NCBI GenBank assembly: GCA_035654835.1
Contig: DASRVZ010000196.1
Coordinates: 1-64,000 of the forward strand
DNA length: 64,000 nt
From: UBA4719 sp035654835
GTDB taxonomy: Bacteria > Actinomycetota > Actinomycetes > Actinomycetales > Dermatophilaceae
Direction: 5' to 3'
Shown: positions 16,807 to 25,442 of the stretch, piece after piece
Numbering within the stretch: the stretch's first letter is position 1
Layout of the letters: each line of letters starts with the position of its first letter
Made by a program: the position numbers and the translations under genes
The notes under the pieces: model-generated
Told to the model about the DNA's origin: nothing
Seen by the model: only the letters and a program-made list of their open reading frames with translations
Database searches by the model: none

Positions 16807-17187
16807 GTGCTGCCCGGGCGTCATCGGCTGCGAACCGCCGCCGATTTCGCCGCAGTCTTCCGGGGGGCACGCGGAGCAGGCGGATCTCGTTCGGGCAGCC
16901 ATCTCATGGTGGTGCATGCCAACTCGACCGACGCGCGCGCGGGTCAACCGCCGCGGGTCGGTTTTGTCGTCTCCAAGGCTGTGGGCAACGCGGTGGTCCG
17001 GAACCGTACCAAGCGGATCCTGCGGGCTCTCATGAGCGCACGGATGGGTCAACTGCCGGACGGTGTCGACGTGGTTGTCCGAGCGAACGCTGATCTGCCG
17101 GGAACGCCGACCAGCACTGTGGCGCAAGAGCTGGACAAGCTCCTGGCCACGGTCATGCGCCGGGTCGCGTCACAGGAAGGACACTGA
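16807..17187 (+). CDS. rnpA: Ribonuclease P protein component
   Basis: A 126-residue protein subunit of RNase P, which matures tRNA 5' ends. The GTG start at 16807 gives MLPGRHRLRTAADFAAVF. The RNR signature GNAVVRNRTKRILR is intact. It is co-transcribed with rpmH and followed after 7 bases by yidD. Confidence 0.96.
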   Translation: MLPGRHRLRTAADFAAVFRGARGAGGSRSGSHLMVVHANSTDARAGQPPRVGFVVSKAVGNAVVRNRTKRILRALMSARMGQLPDGVDVVVRANADLPGTPTSTVAQELDKLLATVMRRVASQEGH

Positions 17188-17194
17188 GGTTCGT

Positions 17195-17485
17195 ATGCCG
17201 CTTCCGCCCGTAGGTGCCATGGTCGCTGCCCCCGCGATCTGGCTGATCAAGGCCTACCAGCTGGTCGTGTCTCCCATGCGGCCGCCGACGTGTCGGTTCT
17301 ATCCGTCCTGCTCTGCCTATGCGCTGACCGCCATAGAGAGGTTCGGCCTCGCACGCGGTTCGTGGCTCGCAGCCCGACGCCTGCTGCGCTGCCATCCGTG
17401 GACCCCTGGCGGCGTCGACCACGTTCCGCCCACTGTCGGCTCTCATGGCCGTCACCCACCCGCTCGTCCCACCCACCAGACCTGA
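17195..17485 (+). CDS. yidD: YidD membrane-insertion efficiency factor
   Basis: A 96-residue protein with the family core: AYQLVVSPMRPPTCRFYPSCSAYALTAIERFG, then RRLLRCHPWTPGGVDHVP. The paired cysteines and the HPW-GG motif are intact. It is thought to assist YidC. ATG 17195 has a nearby GAGG. The 3' end has a His/Pro-rich tail. Confidence 0.94.
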   Translation: MPLPPVGAMVAAPAIWLIKAYQLVVSPMRPPTCRFYPSCSAYALTAIERFGLARGSWLAARRLLRCHPWTPGGVDHVPPTVGSHGRHPPARPTHQT

Positions 17486-17565
17486 GCACGTTCGGTGACC
17501 ATCGGCATACCGGCTGGTCGCCGCCCCATCGGTGAACGAACAGTTCACCCACAACAGAGGACCTG

Positions 17566-18612
17566 ATGTTGGATACCGTGCTCTACCCACTCGAGTGGGT
17601 TGTCGCCTGGCTGATGGTCAACTTCCACCAAGCCTTCTCGTTCGTCGGTCTTCCGAAGGACTCCGGGTTCACCTGGTCCCTATCCATCGTGGGCCTGGTC
17701 ATCGTCATCCGGATCGTCCTGATCCCGTTGTTCGTCAAGCAGATTCACGCCTCACGGCGGATGCAGCTCATCCAGCCCGAGATGCAGAAGATCCAGAAGA
17801 AGTACAAGGGCAAGTCCGATCCTGAGTCCCGGCAGGCGATGACCCAGGAGACGATGGGTCTCTACAAGCGCACGGGCACCAACCCATTCTCGTCCTGTCT
17901 GCCGATCCTGCTGCAGTCGCCGGTCTTCTTCGCCCTCTTCAGGGTGCTCCAGGGCCTGACCAAGATCGGGCAGGGCATCCAGGACCCGATCGGCCCAATG
18001 ACCAAGGAGCTGGCTCGCTCAGCCGAGGGGTCCACGGTCTTCGGTGCCCCGCTCTCGTCCTACTTCGTGGGGGCGGGCGAGAGTCCACAACCCCTCAACA
18101 CCCAGATCGTCACCGTGCTGCTGATCATCCTCATGTCGGCCACAACGTTCACCACCCAGCGTCAGCTGATGATGAAGAACATGCCGGCCAACGCCCTGGA
18201 CAACCCGTTCGCCAAGCAGCAGAAGGCCCTGCTCTACCTGATGCCGGTGTTCTTTGCCTTCTCCGGGATCAACTTCCCGATCGGGGTCCTGCTCTACTGG
18301 ACGACCACGAACGTGTGGTCGATGGGCCAGCAGTTCTACACCATTCGCCGGATGCCAGCCCCAGGCTCACCCGCTGAGAAGGCCTTGGAAGCCCGCCGGA
18401 TCAAGAGCGGCAAGGAGCACAAGAAGTTCTCCATCCCGGGACTGACCCATGACAGCGAGGCCGAGGAGATCCAGGACACTCCGGTGGCCGAGACCAAACC
18501 CAAGTCGGGCCAGCGCCAACAACCCAAGCGCAAGAACAGGGGCAAGCCCGCGGGGCCAAATGACCCCAAGCCGGGCCCGACACCGCCGGCAACTGCGGAC
18601 GGCGACTCGTAG
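17566..18612 (+). CDS. yidC: YidC membrane protein insertase
   Basis: A 348-residue Oxa1/YidC insertase. It has a periplasmic-side N-terminal helix, then the conserved core with the basic groove (VIRIVLIPLFVKQIHASRRM), a cytosolic helical hairpin (QPEMQKIQKKYKGKSD), NPFSSCLPILLQSPVFFALFRVL, and later helices (LYLMPVFFAFSGINFPIGVLLYW). The C-terminal 80 residues are basic and disordered, typical of actinobacterial YidC and useful for ribosome contact. ATG 17566 follows SD AGAGGACC. Confidence 0.97.
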   Translation: MLDTVLYPLEWVVAWLMVNFHQAFSFVGLPKDSGFTWSLSIVGLVIVIRIVLIPLFVKQIHASRRMQLIQPEMQKIQKKYKGKSDPESRQAMTQETMGLYKRTGTNPFSSCLPILLQSPVFFALFRVLQGLTKIGQGIQDPIGPMTKELARSAEGSTVFGAPLSSYFVGAGESPQPLNTQIVTVLLIILMSATTFTTQRQLMMKNMPANALDNPFAKQQKALLYLMPVFFAFSGINFPIGVLLYWTTTNVWSMGQQFYTIRRMPAPGSPAEKALEARRIKSGKEHKKFSIPGLTHDSEAEEIQDTPVAETKPKSGQRQQPKRKNRGKPAGPNDPKPGPTPPATADGDS

Positions 18613-18759
18613 CAAGGACCGCGTCCGGACCGAGCCTTGGGCCTCTGGCCAGCAAGGATGACAACGTCAGTGCCCATGCAAGGCCCAAACAAACGTCATG
18701 AACACCCCGACACCTTCGCGGACCGACCCGGTCCGGCAGACCGCATCACAGGAGACAAA

Positions 18760-19434
18760 ATGACCGAAAAGGACATTTCGACAGTCGATGAGCAGGATGC
18801 ATCCTGGGCAGCGAGTACACCGTCAGTGGACACACCGACTGTGGACACGCCGACTGTGGACACGCCGACTGTGAGCACACCGGCCGTGAGCCCACCGGTC
18901 GAAGAGGCGCCCCAAGACGGTGCAACGGACGTGGCCAGTGAGGTCGAGCCGACCAAGACCAAGAGGCCATCACTCCTGGAACGAGAGGGCGAAGTCGCGG
19001 CCGACTTCCTGGAGCAGCTCCTTGATATCGCCGACATGGACGGCGACATTGATGTGGACGTTGACGGCGACCGCGCGGCGGTGGCGATCGTGGACTCTGA
19101 GGAAGGCCGCGTCTCGCGCCGGCTGGTGGGCACTGACGGCAAGGTCCTGGAGGCACTGCAGGAGCTCACCAGACTGGCGGTTCAGGCTGCGACCGGTGAA
19201 CGGAGCCGACTCATGCTTGACGTGGCCGGCCATCGGGCCCAGCGCCGGGCGGCTGTGGTGGCTATTGCCCAAACGGCCATCGCCACGGTGAAGGCCACTG
19301 GAGAACCGGTGCCGATGGAGCCTATGACCGCGTTCGAGCGCAAGGTTGTCCATGACACGGTGCTGGCGGCCGGGCTGGGTTCAGAGTCCGATGGCGTTGA
19401 GCCGCACCGTCACGTGGTGATCCTGCCGGCGTGA
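18760..19434 (+). CDS. jag: Jag/KhpB-type KH-R3H RNA-binding protein
   Basis: A 224-residue protein. Residues 15-65 form a Pro/Thr/Val-rich tail encoded by 15-bp tandem repeats. A KH domain follows (GDIDVDVDGDRAAVAIVD with RRLVGTDGKVLEALQEL), then an R3H domain (ERSRLMLDVAGHRAQRR, then VPMEPMTAFERKVVHDTV, PHRHVVIL). Jag proteins bind RNA and influence cell-wall and division functions in firmicutes. The start ATG 18760 has SD AGGAGACAAA. It sits between yidC and rsmG as usual. Confidence 0.93.
   Translation: MTEKDISTVDEQDASWAASTPSVDTPTVDTPTVDTPTVSTPAVSPPVEEAPQDGATDVASEVEPTKTKRPSLLEREGEVAADFLEQLLDIADMDGDIDVDVDGDRAAVAIVDSEEGRVSRRLVGTDGKVLEALQELTRLAVQAATGERSRLMLDVAGHRAQRRAAVVAIAQTAIATVKATGEPVPMEPMTAFERKVVHDTVLAAGLGSESDGVEPHRHVVILPA
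18826..18870 (+). repeat. 15-bp tandem repeat in jag (three units)
   Basis: Three units of GTGGACACRCCGACT in tandem, plus a degenerate fourth at 18871-18885, encode repeating VDTPT. The unit junctions create TGTGGACAC twice (18840-18848, 18855-18863), one mismatch from the TGTGGACAA DnaA box. Copy number is likely variable between strains. Confidence 0.8.
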
Positions 19435-19453
19435 CTGAACAGCCGCACTTCTC

Positions 19454-19469
19454 TGTTTCACGTGAAACA
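19454..19469. promoter_or_regulatory. parS: parS site 1
   Basis: Perfect TGTTTCACGTGAAACA palindrome, the ParB-binding centromere sequence, in the jag-rsmG spacer. Confidence 0.97.
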
Positions 19470-19576
19470 GGCCGGGAGTACAGGGCCGGTGCCCTCTACA
19501 CAATCGCCCAGCGACCAACGTCTGCCCTGCGACGAGTCGCGTCCCGAACAGTCCCTTCCGGTGCCGTGACATCCGC

Positions 19577-20323
19577 ATGAGTAACGCCACATCGGCCGGG
19601 TCCGGGATCGCAGACGATCCGCAGCGGGCTGAGCAACGAGTGGCACCCCCAGCTCCTGCCGGAGCGGCCCAGGTGTTTGGCGACCGGTTGGCTCTGGCTG
19701 AGCGGTTCACGGCGATCCTGGCAGACACGGGCGTCTCCCACGGGCTGATCGGACCGCGAGAGGTTCCCCGGCTGTGGGATCGGCACGTCCTCAACTGTGC
19801 GGTCATCCACCCGGCAATTGACGTTGGCCAAAAGGTGATTGACGTGGGATCAGGGGCGGGACTGCCCGGCCTCGCACTTGCCATCGCACGTCCCGATCTG
19901 GACCTTCACCTGGTCGAGCCGATGTTGCGGCGGACAAACTGGCTGTCAAGGGCAGTCGATGAGCTGGAGCTGACCAACGTCACGGTGCACCGCGGCCGGG
20001 CCGAGCAGTTCTGGGGGGTCTTGAGTGCGCCCGTGGTCACAGCTCGCGCTGTGGCGCGACTGAGCGAGCTCGCTGGCTGGTGTCTGCCGTTGCTGGCGCC
20101 GGGCGGATCCCTGTTGGCGCTCAAAGGGTCGCGAGCCGCAGAAGAGCTGGAGACCGACCGAGCCTTGCTGCGCCGGATGGGTGCTGTATCGGAGGTCATC
20201 GAGACCTTTGGCCGCGGCGTCGTTGATCCAGAGACGACGGTGCTTCGCGTCGTCCTGGGAGATCACCCCAGCCGGCGGCCCGGGAGAAAGAAGTCCAAAA
20301 GCAAAGGCCCACGCCGAAGCTGA
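19577..20323 (+). CDS. rsmG: 16S rRNA (guanine-527-N7) methyltransferase
   Basis: A 248-residue SAM-dependent methyltransferase. The SAM motif is VIDVGSGAGLPGLALAIARPD, preceded by the family GLIGPREVPRLWDRHVLNC motif. It modifies G527 in helix 18 of 16S rRNA; loss gives low-level streptomycin resistance in other species. It has a variable 30-residue N-terminus and a lysine-rich C-terminal tail. It is followed by parA in the conserved rsmG-parA-parB order. Confidence 0.96.
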   Translation: MSNATSAGSGIADDPQRAEQRVAPPAPAGAAQVFGDRLALAERFTAILADTGVSHGLIGPREVPRLWDRHVLNCAVIHPAIDVGQKVIDVGSGAGLPGLALAIARPDLDLHLVEPMLRRTNWLSRAVDELELTNVTVHRGRAEQFWGVLSAPVVTARAVARLSELAGWCLPLLAPGGSLLALKGSRAAEELETDRALLRRMGAVSEVIETFGRGVVDPETTVLRVVLGDHPSRRPGRKKSKSKGPRRS

Positions 20324-20407
20324 TCGCGGGATGAGTCGGCAGGAGCCGATACGGTAGGTCCGGTTGACGGTCAGGGTTCTGACTGTGACGAGAGATTGAG
20401 GTGGCAC

Positions 20408-21613
20408 GTGACGACGTCTGGATTGGCTCACAGCGGGCTTGGTTGGCCCTCGGATGGTGCGGCGGACGTTGGCGTGCCGTCAGCCGGCCTGGGGTGGCCC
20501 GGTCGGGATAAGTCCTCACAGCGTGCACTCGAACCACAGAGGGACGTTGCCACGCAGCCCGGGACTCCACCGACTGACGTCTTTGTTTCACGTGAAACAG
20601 CAAGCAGCGAATACGACGAGTACGACGAGCAACTGTCCGAGCGAGAGCAGCTAGCCGCATCGTTGCCGGAGCCCGGCGCGGAGACGCCCCTGGCCCGGGC
20701 GGTCGCGGAGGACGCGCGGCGGCGGATCTCATTGACCGGCAAGATCTTCCCCAAGCCCGATCACACCCGGGTCTTGACGGTGGCAAACCAGAAGGGCGGG
20801 GTGGGCAAGACGACCACCACGGTGAACGTTGCCGCCGCCCTCGCCCAAGCAGGGCTTCGCGTACTCGTCGTCGACATTGATCCTCAGGGGAACGCCAGCA
20901 CCGCTCTGGGAATCGACCACCATGCTGACGTCCCCAGCATCTACGACGTCTTGGTGGACGGTAAGGCCATCGTCGACGTGGTGCAGGAGTGCGTGGACGT
21001 TCCCAACCTGTGGTGTGTCCCGGCGACCATCGACCTTGCAGGCGCCGAGATCGAGCTGGTTTCGCTGGTTGCCCGTGAGATGCGGATGCAGCGGGCGTTG
21101 ACCGCCTACATTGACGGCACGGCCGATCGTGGCGAAGAACGCTACGACTATGTACTGATCGACTGCCCGCCAAGTCTGGGACTGCTCACCGTCAACGCGT
21201 TTGTCGCAGCGGACGAGGTCTTCATCCCGATCCAGTGCGAGTACTACGCCTTGGAGGGGCTCTCCCAGCTGCTGAAGAACGTCGAGCTGATCAAGAGCCA
21301 CCTCAACCCGGGCCTGCACGTGTCGACCATCCTGCTCACCATGTACGACGGTCGCACCCGTCTTTCGGCCCAGGTCGCCGAGGAAGTTCGAACTCACTTC
21401 CCCGCGCACGTGCTACGCGCGACAGTGCCTCGTTCGGTGCGAATCTCAGAGGCGCCGAGCCATGGACAGACGGTGATGACGTATGACCCTTCCAGCAGTG
21501 GGGCGCTGTCCTACCTTGAGGCAGCCGGCGAGCTTGCGGACCGCGGCGCGGCCGGTCAGGGCGCAGTCGGATCCGCCCCTGCCGCGGGGAGCAGCTCCCC
21601 GAGCAGCCACTAG
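20408..21613 (+). CDS. parA: Chromosome partitioning ATPase ParA
   Basis: A 401-residue Walker-type ATPase driving origin segregation with ParB-parS. The deviant Walker A is KGGVGKTTT, then VVDIDPQGNAST and YVLIDCPPSLGLL. The first 120 residues are a variable extension in which the VSRET peptide is encoded by parS site 2. The GTG at 20408 is preferred over an upstream TTG at 20396 because GAGGTGG precedes it. The C-terminal 40 residues are low-complexity. Confidence 0.96.
   Translation: MTTSGLAHSGLGWPSDGAADVGVPSAGLGWPGRDKSSQRALEPQRDVATQPGTPPTDVFVSRETASSEYDEYDEQLSEREQLAASLPEPGAETPLARAVAEDARRRISLTGKIFPKPDHTRVLTVANQKGGVGKTTTTVNVAAALAQAGLRVLVVDIDPQGNASTALGIDHHADVPSIYDVLVDGKAIVDVVQECVDVPNLWCVPATIDLAGAEIELVSLVAREMRMQRALTAYIDGTADRGEERYDYVLIDCPPSLGLLTVNAFVAADEVFIPIQCEYYALEGLSQLLKNVELIKSHLNPGLHVSTILLTMYDGRTRLSAQVAEEVRTHFPAHVLRATVPRSVRISEAPSHGQTVMTYDPSSSGALSYLEAAGELADRGAAGQGAVGSAPAAGSSSPSSH
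20584..20599. promoter_or_regulatory. parS: parS site 2, inside parA
   Basis: Perfect TGTTTCACGTGAAACA, read through in frame as VSRET in the ParA N-terminal extension. Confidence 0.97.
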
Positions 21614-21676
21614 CGTGTGTCCATCCCGGGCGGGAACCTCGCTCCGGTCGTGTGTGTTTCAGAGAGGTCGATGGCT

Positions 21677-22807
21677 ATGAGCGAAAAGCGTCGTGCACTG
21701 GGTCGGGGACTCGGAGCACTCATCCCGACGGCTCCGGGTGATGGCCGCAGCCGGCCGATGGACGTCTTCTTCAAGGACAACTCGGCGGACCAGGCCGGGT
21801 CGACCACGACTGTTTCACGTGAAACACCTCTGAACGGTTCCGATCGGATCAACGGCTCGCGCCCCGGGCAGGATGATGGCGGGGTCGGCGGTGACAACGG
21901 GTCGGTCGCCGCGCCGTCCGTGGGCCACCAGGCTGAATCGGGGCTCGACCTGGCGCCGGTCCCAGGAGCCCGATATGCGGAGCTCTCGGTGCTCAGCATC
22001 CGACCGAACCCGAGGCAACCACGCCAGGTCTTCGACGATGACGATATGGCCGAGCTGGTCAACTCCATCCGGGAGGTCGGGGTGCTGCAGCCCGTGGTCG
22101 TGCGGCCCATGCCAGCTGAGGAGCTCGACAGCTCCGCAGGTCAGAGCCCTGATGGGGCCGAGCGACCGCAGTTCGAGCTGATCATGGGCGAGCGTCGCTG
22201 GCGGGCCACCCAAGCCGCCGGGCTGGCGTTCATTCCGACGATCATCAAGGACACCGACGACGACGACCTCTTGCGGGATGCCCTCCTGGAGAACTTGCAC
22301 CGCAGTCAGCTGAACTCGTTGGAGGAAGCAGCCGCCTACCAGCAGCTGCTGGACGATTTTGGCTGCACCCACGACGAGCTGGCGACCCGGATAGGTCGGT
22401 CACGGCCGCAGATCTCCAACACCCTGCGGCTGCTCAAGCTCCCCCCACTGGTGCAGCGGCGCGTCGCCGCTGGCGTCTTGAGTGCCGGCCACGCCCGCGC
22501 ACTGCTCGGACTTGCCGACGGTGCCTCGATGGAACGCCTCGCGCAGCGGATCGTGGCCGAAGGCCTTTCGGTGCGCAACGTCGAAGAGATCGTCACGCTC
22601 GGCGGTGATGATGCTCCCCGAGCTCGCAAACCGCGCGCAGGTGGTCGCCACCCCCAGATGGATGACCTGGCTTTGCGGCTGTCCGACCGCTTTGATACGC
22701 GGGTGCGGATCAATCTTGGTCAGCGCAAGGGCAAGCTGACGGTCGAGTTCGCCTCGGTCGAGGACCTCAACCGGATCGTCGCCATGTTTGGCCCTGCCCC
22801 GGCCTAA
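21677..22807 (+). CDS. parB: Chromosome partitioning protein ParB
   Basis: A 376-residue CTP-dependent DNA clamp binding parS. It begins MSEKRRALGRGLGALIPT, the ParA-activating N-terminal motif. The CTPase motifs are GERRWRATQAAG and ENLHRSQLNSLEEA, followed by the HTH region (ATRIGRSRPQISNTLRLLKLP) and a C-terminal dimerisation domain. ATG 21677 sits 9 bases after GAGG; ATG 21671 is an alternative. An in-gene parS encodes VSRET. Confidence 0.96.
   Translation: MSEKRRALGRGLGALIPTAPGDGRSRPMDVFFKDNSADQAGSTTTVSRETPLNGSDRINGSRPGQDDGGVGGDNGSVAAPSVGHQAESGLDLAPVPGARYAELSVLSIRPNPRQPRQVFDDDDMAELVNSIREVGVLQPVVVRPMPAEELDSSAGQSPDGAERPQFELIMGERRWRATQAAGLAFIPTIIKDTDDDDLLRDALLENLHRSQLNSLEEAAAYQQLLDDFGCTHDELATRIGRSRPQISNTLRLLKLPPLVQRRVAAGVLSAGHARALLGLADGASMERLAQRIVAEGLSVRNVEEIVTLGGDDAPRARKPRAGGRHPQMDDLALRLSDRFDTRVRINLGQRKGKLTVEFASVEDLNRIVAMFGPAPA
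21811..21826. promoter_or_regulatory. parS: parS site 3, inside parB
   Basis: Perfect TGTTTCACGTGAAACA, again translated as VSRET in the ParB linker. Confidence 0.97.
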
Positions 22808-22858
22808 CCTGCTTGCGCCGGTGCCCCCCGTGAGCCTGGGGTCCGTCACAGGCAAGCG

Positions 22859-23803
22859 TCAGCTGGTCTTCAGCGCGCGTTCCACGATGCCGGCGTAGAC
22901 CTGCGACGTTTCGAGCCCGGCAGCCTCGATCGCCATCGGGAAGAGTGACGTCTCGGTCATTCCGGGGGAGACGTTGGCTTCCAGGAACCACGGACGCTCG
23001 TCGGCGTCGATGATCAGGTCAACCCGGCTCAGGTGCTGGTGGCCGAGCGTGCGGTAGGCCGTGATGCTGGCGGCGGCCGCAGACTCGGCTGCCGAGCTGC
23101 TCAACCGTGCCGGGGTGAAGAACTCCGTGGCGCCGGCGGTGTAACGCGCCTCGTAGCTGTAGACGCCTCCGTCCGGCACAATCTCGACGGCGGGAAGGCT
23201 CCGCGCCTGGCCGTGTTCGTCCTCGACGATCGAGATCGCCACCTCGGTACCCGCGATGAAGTGTTCAATCAAAGCAATATCACCATATGCATAGGCCGCT
23301 ATCATCGCTGAGGGGAGATCTGCAGCGGACCTGACGATGGTCAAGCCCAGGGCGGACCCCCCACGCGTTGGCTTCACCGCCAGCGGCAGGCCGAGCGAGT
23401 CGACCACCGACTTCAGGAGCGCGGTGGCGCCCAGCTCACGGAACGTGGCGTGGGAGAGTGCTACTCCGGCAGGGGTGGCGATGCCTGCGGCAGCCAGCAG
23501 CGCCTTGGCGACAGGCTTGTCCCACGTCAGGTGGCAGGACGCTGGACGCGAGCCGACGTACGCAATACCCAATGATGCCAACACATCCCGCAAGGCACCA
23601 TCCTCTCCAGTGGCGCCATGCAGCACCGGCCACACGACCTCGGGGGGAGAGCTCTTGATCGCGTCGACCAGCGTTTGGTCCACGTCGCGGACGTGGACCT
23701 CGACGCCGGAGCGGCTCAGCGCATCGGCAACGCGACGGCCCGACCGCAGTGACACATCGCGTTCGTGGCTGAGTCCGCCGGCCAGAACCAGGACGTGTCT
23801 CAT
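22859..23803 (-). CDS. D-alanine--D-alanine ligase family protein
   Basis: A 314-residue ATP-grasp ligase. LAGGLSHERDVSLRSGRRV is the N-terminal Ddl motif, WPVLHGATGEDGALRDVL the substrate region, PLAVKPTRGGSALGL the ATP loop, and FLEANVSPGMTETSLFPMA the metal-binding end (Glu, Asn). It would make D-Ala-D-Ala for peptidoglycan. The length fits the short DdlB-like class. ATG 23803 has SD GAGGATGTCACT. It converges on parB, and placement beside parAB suggests a possible second Ddl; whether another exists in the genome cannot be seen here. Confidence 0.88.
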   Translation of the reverse strand: MRHVLVLAGGLSHERDVSLRSGRRVADALSRSGVEVHVRDVDQTLVDAIKSSPPEVVWPVLHGATGEDGALRDVLASLGIAYVGSRPASCHLTWDKPVAKALLAAAGIATPAGVALSHATFRELGATALLKSVVDSLGLPLAVKPTRGGSALGLTIVRSAADLPSAMIAAYAYGDIALIEHFIAGTEVAISIVEDEHGQARSLPAVEIVPDGGVYSYEARYTAGATEFFTPARLSSSAAESAAAASITAYRTLGHQHLSRVDLIIDADERPWFLEANVSPGMTETSLFPMAIEAAGLETSQVYAGIVERALKTS

Positions 23804-23894
23804 AGTGACATCCTCACGACGAAGGGCGCGCGGACAGGCGCCCAGGCTGGGGGGCAGGGGAGCGCAACGCCGAGTGAGAATCTCACGGCGCGCA

Positions 23895-25262
23895 TCACGA
23901 GAGGTCAGGTGCAGGGGACTGAACGCTGCGGGACGGAGGAGTACGACCTGCCGTCACGTCATAGGGCCCAAAGGTCTCGAGCAGCTCGAGCTCGGACTGC
24001 ACCACGCTGGCAAACCGGCGCACACCCTCGCGGATGCGGTCAGGGTCGGGATAGCAGTAGGACAGCCTCACATGGCGATGCCCGGTGCCGTCGGCGAAGA
24101 AGGCAGTGCCCGGCACATAGGCCACCCGTTCGGTGATCGCGCGCGGCAACATGGCCTTGGCGTTGAGGCCGTCCGGCAGGGTTAGCCAGACGTAGAAGCC
24201 GCCCTCGGGGTGGGTCCAGCTCGCTTGGGGCAGGAGGGCACCCAGCGACTCGATCATGGCGTCGCGCCGCTCTCGGTAGAGCTCGCGGTAGACCTTGATC
24301 TGGGCTTTCCAGTCGCAGGTGGCCAGATAGGCCGACACGGTCATCTGCGCGTATGTGGATGGGCACAGGATCGCCGACTCGCTTGCCAGCACCAGCTTTT
24401 CGCGTACGGCGTGGGGAGCCAACGCCCATCCCACGCGAAGTCCCGGTGCGAAAGTCTTGGAGAAGGTACCGAGATAGACCACCCCTTCATCGGACATCGA
24501 GCGCATGGCGGCAGGCGGGTCGCCCTCGAAGCCGAGGAGGCCATAGGGGTTGTCCTCGAGCACGAGGATGCCGTGACGTTGGCAGATCTGGAGGATCTGC
24601 GGTCGTCGTTGCAGGGATAACGTGGTGCCAGCAGGGTTGTGAAAGTTCGGGACGGTGTAGAGGAACTTGATGCGCTTGCCGGAGGCCAACAGCTCGTTGA
24701 TCCGCTCCTCGAGGGCGTGCGGCACGAGGCCGTCGTTGTCGGAGGCCACGTGGGCAACGTAAGCCTGATAGGACGCGAAGACCCCCAGGGCACCGACATA
24801 GCTGGGCGCCTCGGCGAGCACGACATCGCCGGGGTCGATGAAGATGCGGGTGACCAGGTCCAGCGCCTGTTGGGACCCGGTGGTCACCACGACATCATCG
24901 GTGTGGGCGGAGATCCCCTCCAGCGCCATGACCTCCAGGATCTGCTCGCGCAGCGTCGGGTCGCCCTGTCCGGAGCCATACTGCAACGCCGTCAGCCCGT
25001 GGGTCGCGAGCATCTGAGCAACGGTGGTGGCGACCATGTCCATGGGAAGCGCCGAGAGGTTCGGCATACCGCCGGCCAGGGAGACGACCTCGGGACGCGA
25101 GGCGACGGCAAACAACGCGCGGATCTCCGAGGTGGTCATGCCCGCGGTCCGCTGTGCGTAGGACTGCATCCACGGGTCGAGTCGCGAGCCGTGCGAAGCC
25201 TCGCGGATGGTGTCCTCGGGGCGCTCGATGGCGGAAGCGGGCTGACCTGCCGTGTCAGTCAT
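23895..25262 (-). CDS. PLP-dependent class I/II aminotransferase
   Basis: A 455-residue fold-type I aminotransferase. It shows SLAGGMPNLSALP, LQYGSGQGDPTLREQ, TTGSQQALDL, NFHNPAGTT, and the PLP lysine in GTFSKTFAPGLRVGW. The pattern fits the 2-aminoadipate/aromatic aminotransferase group (LysN/ARO8-like). Substrate cannot be set from sequence. ATG 25262 has a strong SD AGGAGGAAGGTC; the longer open frame upstream is non-coding. A conserved neighbour of parAB in several actinobacteria. Confidence 0.88.
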   Translation of the reverse strand: MTDTAGQPASAIERPEDTIREASHGSRLDPWMQSYAQRTAGMTTSEIRALFAVASRPEVVSLAGGMPNLSALPMDMVATTVAQMLATHGLTALQYGSGQGDPTLREQILEVMALEGISAHTDDVVVTTGSQQALDLVTRIFIDPGDVVLAEAPSYVGALGVFASYQAYVAHVASDNDGLVPHALEERINELLASGKRIKFLYTVPNFHNPAGTTLSLQRRPQILQICQRHGILVLEDNPYGLLGFEGDPPAAMRSMSDEGVVYLGTFSKTFAPGLRVGWALAPHAVREKLVLASESAILCPSTYAQMTVSAYLATCDWKAQIKVYRELYRERRDAMIESLGALLPQASWTHPEGGFYVWLTLPDGLNAKAMLPRAITERVAYVPGTAFFADGTGHRHVRLSYCYPDPDRIREGVRRFASVVQSELELLETFGPYDVTAGRTPPSRSVQSPAPDLS

Positions 25263-25387
25263 GACCTTCCTCCTCTCGCTGTCGGCTGGGGTAACTGCAA
25301 CCAAAGGGTATGCCGCGCCGTGCGGCACGTGGTAGGAGTCTCCCATGCAGGTTCCTGCTGATGGTGGTTCGACTCGTGACAGCGACG

Positions 25388-25403
25388 TGTTTCACATGAA
25401 ACG
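25388..25403. promoter_or_regulatory. parS: Imperfect parS-like site
   Basis: TGTTTCACATGAAACG differs from the perfect parS at two positions. It lies in the spacer between the aminotransferase and GNAT genes, about 3.6 kb from parS site 3. Confidence 0.7.
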
Positions 25404-25442
25404 TCGCCGGGTAGTCGAGCCTGTTCGTGGGGGTGTCTCGTC

